Assembly: GCA_937873345.1 (NCBI GenBank)
Contig: CALMRL010000620.1
Span: forward strand, 1-6,085
DNA length: 6,085 nt
Reading direction: 5' to 3'
Source of the DNA: an uncultured Beijerinckiaceae bacterium
GTDB taxonomy: Bacteria; Pseudomonadota; Alphaproteobacteria; Rhizobiales; Beijerinckiaceae
The translations under genes and the position numbers were made by a program. Shown piece after piece: positions 5,822-6,085 of the stretch. Below the pieces are notes generated by a model that ran no database searches, was not told where the DNA came from, and saw only the letters and a list, made by a program, of their open reading frames with translations. Position 1 is the stretch's first letter. Each line of letters begins with the position of its first letter.

Positions 5822-6085
5822 TCAGCGCGCCGCGTCCGTGCCAGCCCCCGCCGCGCCGCCCTGCATCGCCGCCGCCAGCGCGTCGCCGATGAGGTTCGTC
5901 GCACGCCGCAGCGGGTCGGCGTCGAGGTGCGCGTAGCGCGCTGTGGTCGCCAGCTGCGAGTGCCCCAGCAGCTTGCCAACCACCGGCAGCCCGAGGCTCG
6001 CCCCCGCTCCGACCGAGGCGAAGGTGTGCTGCAGATCGTGCAGCCGCACCCCCTCCAGCCCGGCGTGGCGCCCGATCGCCTCCCA
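5822..6085 (-). CDS. Tyrosine recombinase/phage integrase, C-terminal part (5' end outside window)
   Basis: The last 87 residues of a site-specific recombinase are read from the right edge, where the frame is still open, to TGA at 5822-5824. The segment GLEGVRLHDLQHTFASVG carries box II of the catalytic domain, LLGHSQLATTARYAHL carries the later histidine and the nucleophilic tyrosine, and a DADPLRRATNLIGDAL tail follows, as is common in alphaproteobacterial integrases. The catalytic HxLR is here HDLQ: the codon is CAG (Gln) where the family has arginine (CGG would differ by one base). This arginine helps hold the scissile phosphate, so the enzyme may be weak or dead. The first catalytic arginine and the lysine lie off the window. 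A GTG at 6049 could be mistaken for a start, but clear homology (WEAIGRHAGLEG) continues upstream of it. The gene converges on the decayed COG4705-type gene, consistent with an integrated-element boundary. Confidence 0.88.
   Translation of the reverse strand, partial: WEAIGRHAGLEGVRLHDLQHTFASVGAGASLGLPVVGKLLGHSQLATTARYAHLDADPLRRATNLIGDALAAAMQGGAAGAGTDAAR

Noticed and set aside
1..6085. CRISPR array, tRNA, rRNA, riboswitch or insertion-sequence ends
   Set aside because: I found no regularly spaced repeats, no tRNA-like cloverleaf, no rRNA segments and no terminal inverted repeats flanked by target duplications.

Overview
The window is GC-rich, with third codon positions strongly biased to G/C. 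It looks like a chromosomal or accessory segment of an alphaproteobacterium. That assignment is an inference from base composition, GTG/TTG start codons and the style of the proteins (LysR regulator, MdtABC-type pump, integrase C-terminus); no rRNA or tRNA is present to confirm it.

Layout. Bases 1-93 hold no gene, only a possible weak hairpin just past the end of a LysR-family regulator encoded on the minus strand (94-1008). A roughly 100-base, comparatively AT-rich divergent region (1009-1108) carries the only good promoter-like signals, a 15-bp inverted repeat and a tiny leader frame overlapping the regulator's TTG start. On the plus strand follow a periplasmic adaptor (membrane fusion protein, 1109-2245) and a 1039-residue HAE-1 family RND inner-membrane transporter (2259-5378), forming a two-gene operon. 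From 5375 to about 5762 lie the remains of a COG4705-type membrane-protein gene, which carries two apparent frameshifts and has lost its 3' half. Finally, the minus strand holds the C-terminal end of a tyrosine recombinase/integrase (5822-6085) that runs off the right edge.

How it works together. The regulator, adaptor and transporter form a familiar arrangement: a LysR protein divergent from an RND efflux operon, probably controlling it from the shared intergenic region in response to an unknown small molecule. No outer-membrane channel gene is present, so the pump presumably uses a TolC/OprM-like channel encoded elsewhere. The pump itself looks intact, and all proton-relay residues can be found.

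The notable parts are small. There is a 17-bp tandem duplication exactly across the adaptor stop and transporter start, which creates two ATGA stop/start overlaps in series. There is a TTGA overlap at the start of the regulator. The COG4705-type gene looks as if it was once translationally coupled to the transporter and then decayed. The integrase has glutamine in place of the second catalytic arginine. The right-hand 700 bases look like the edge of a decayed mobile or accessory region. I see no wholly new multi-gene system here.
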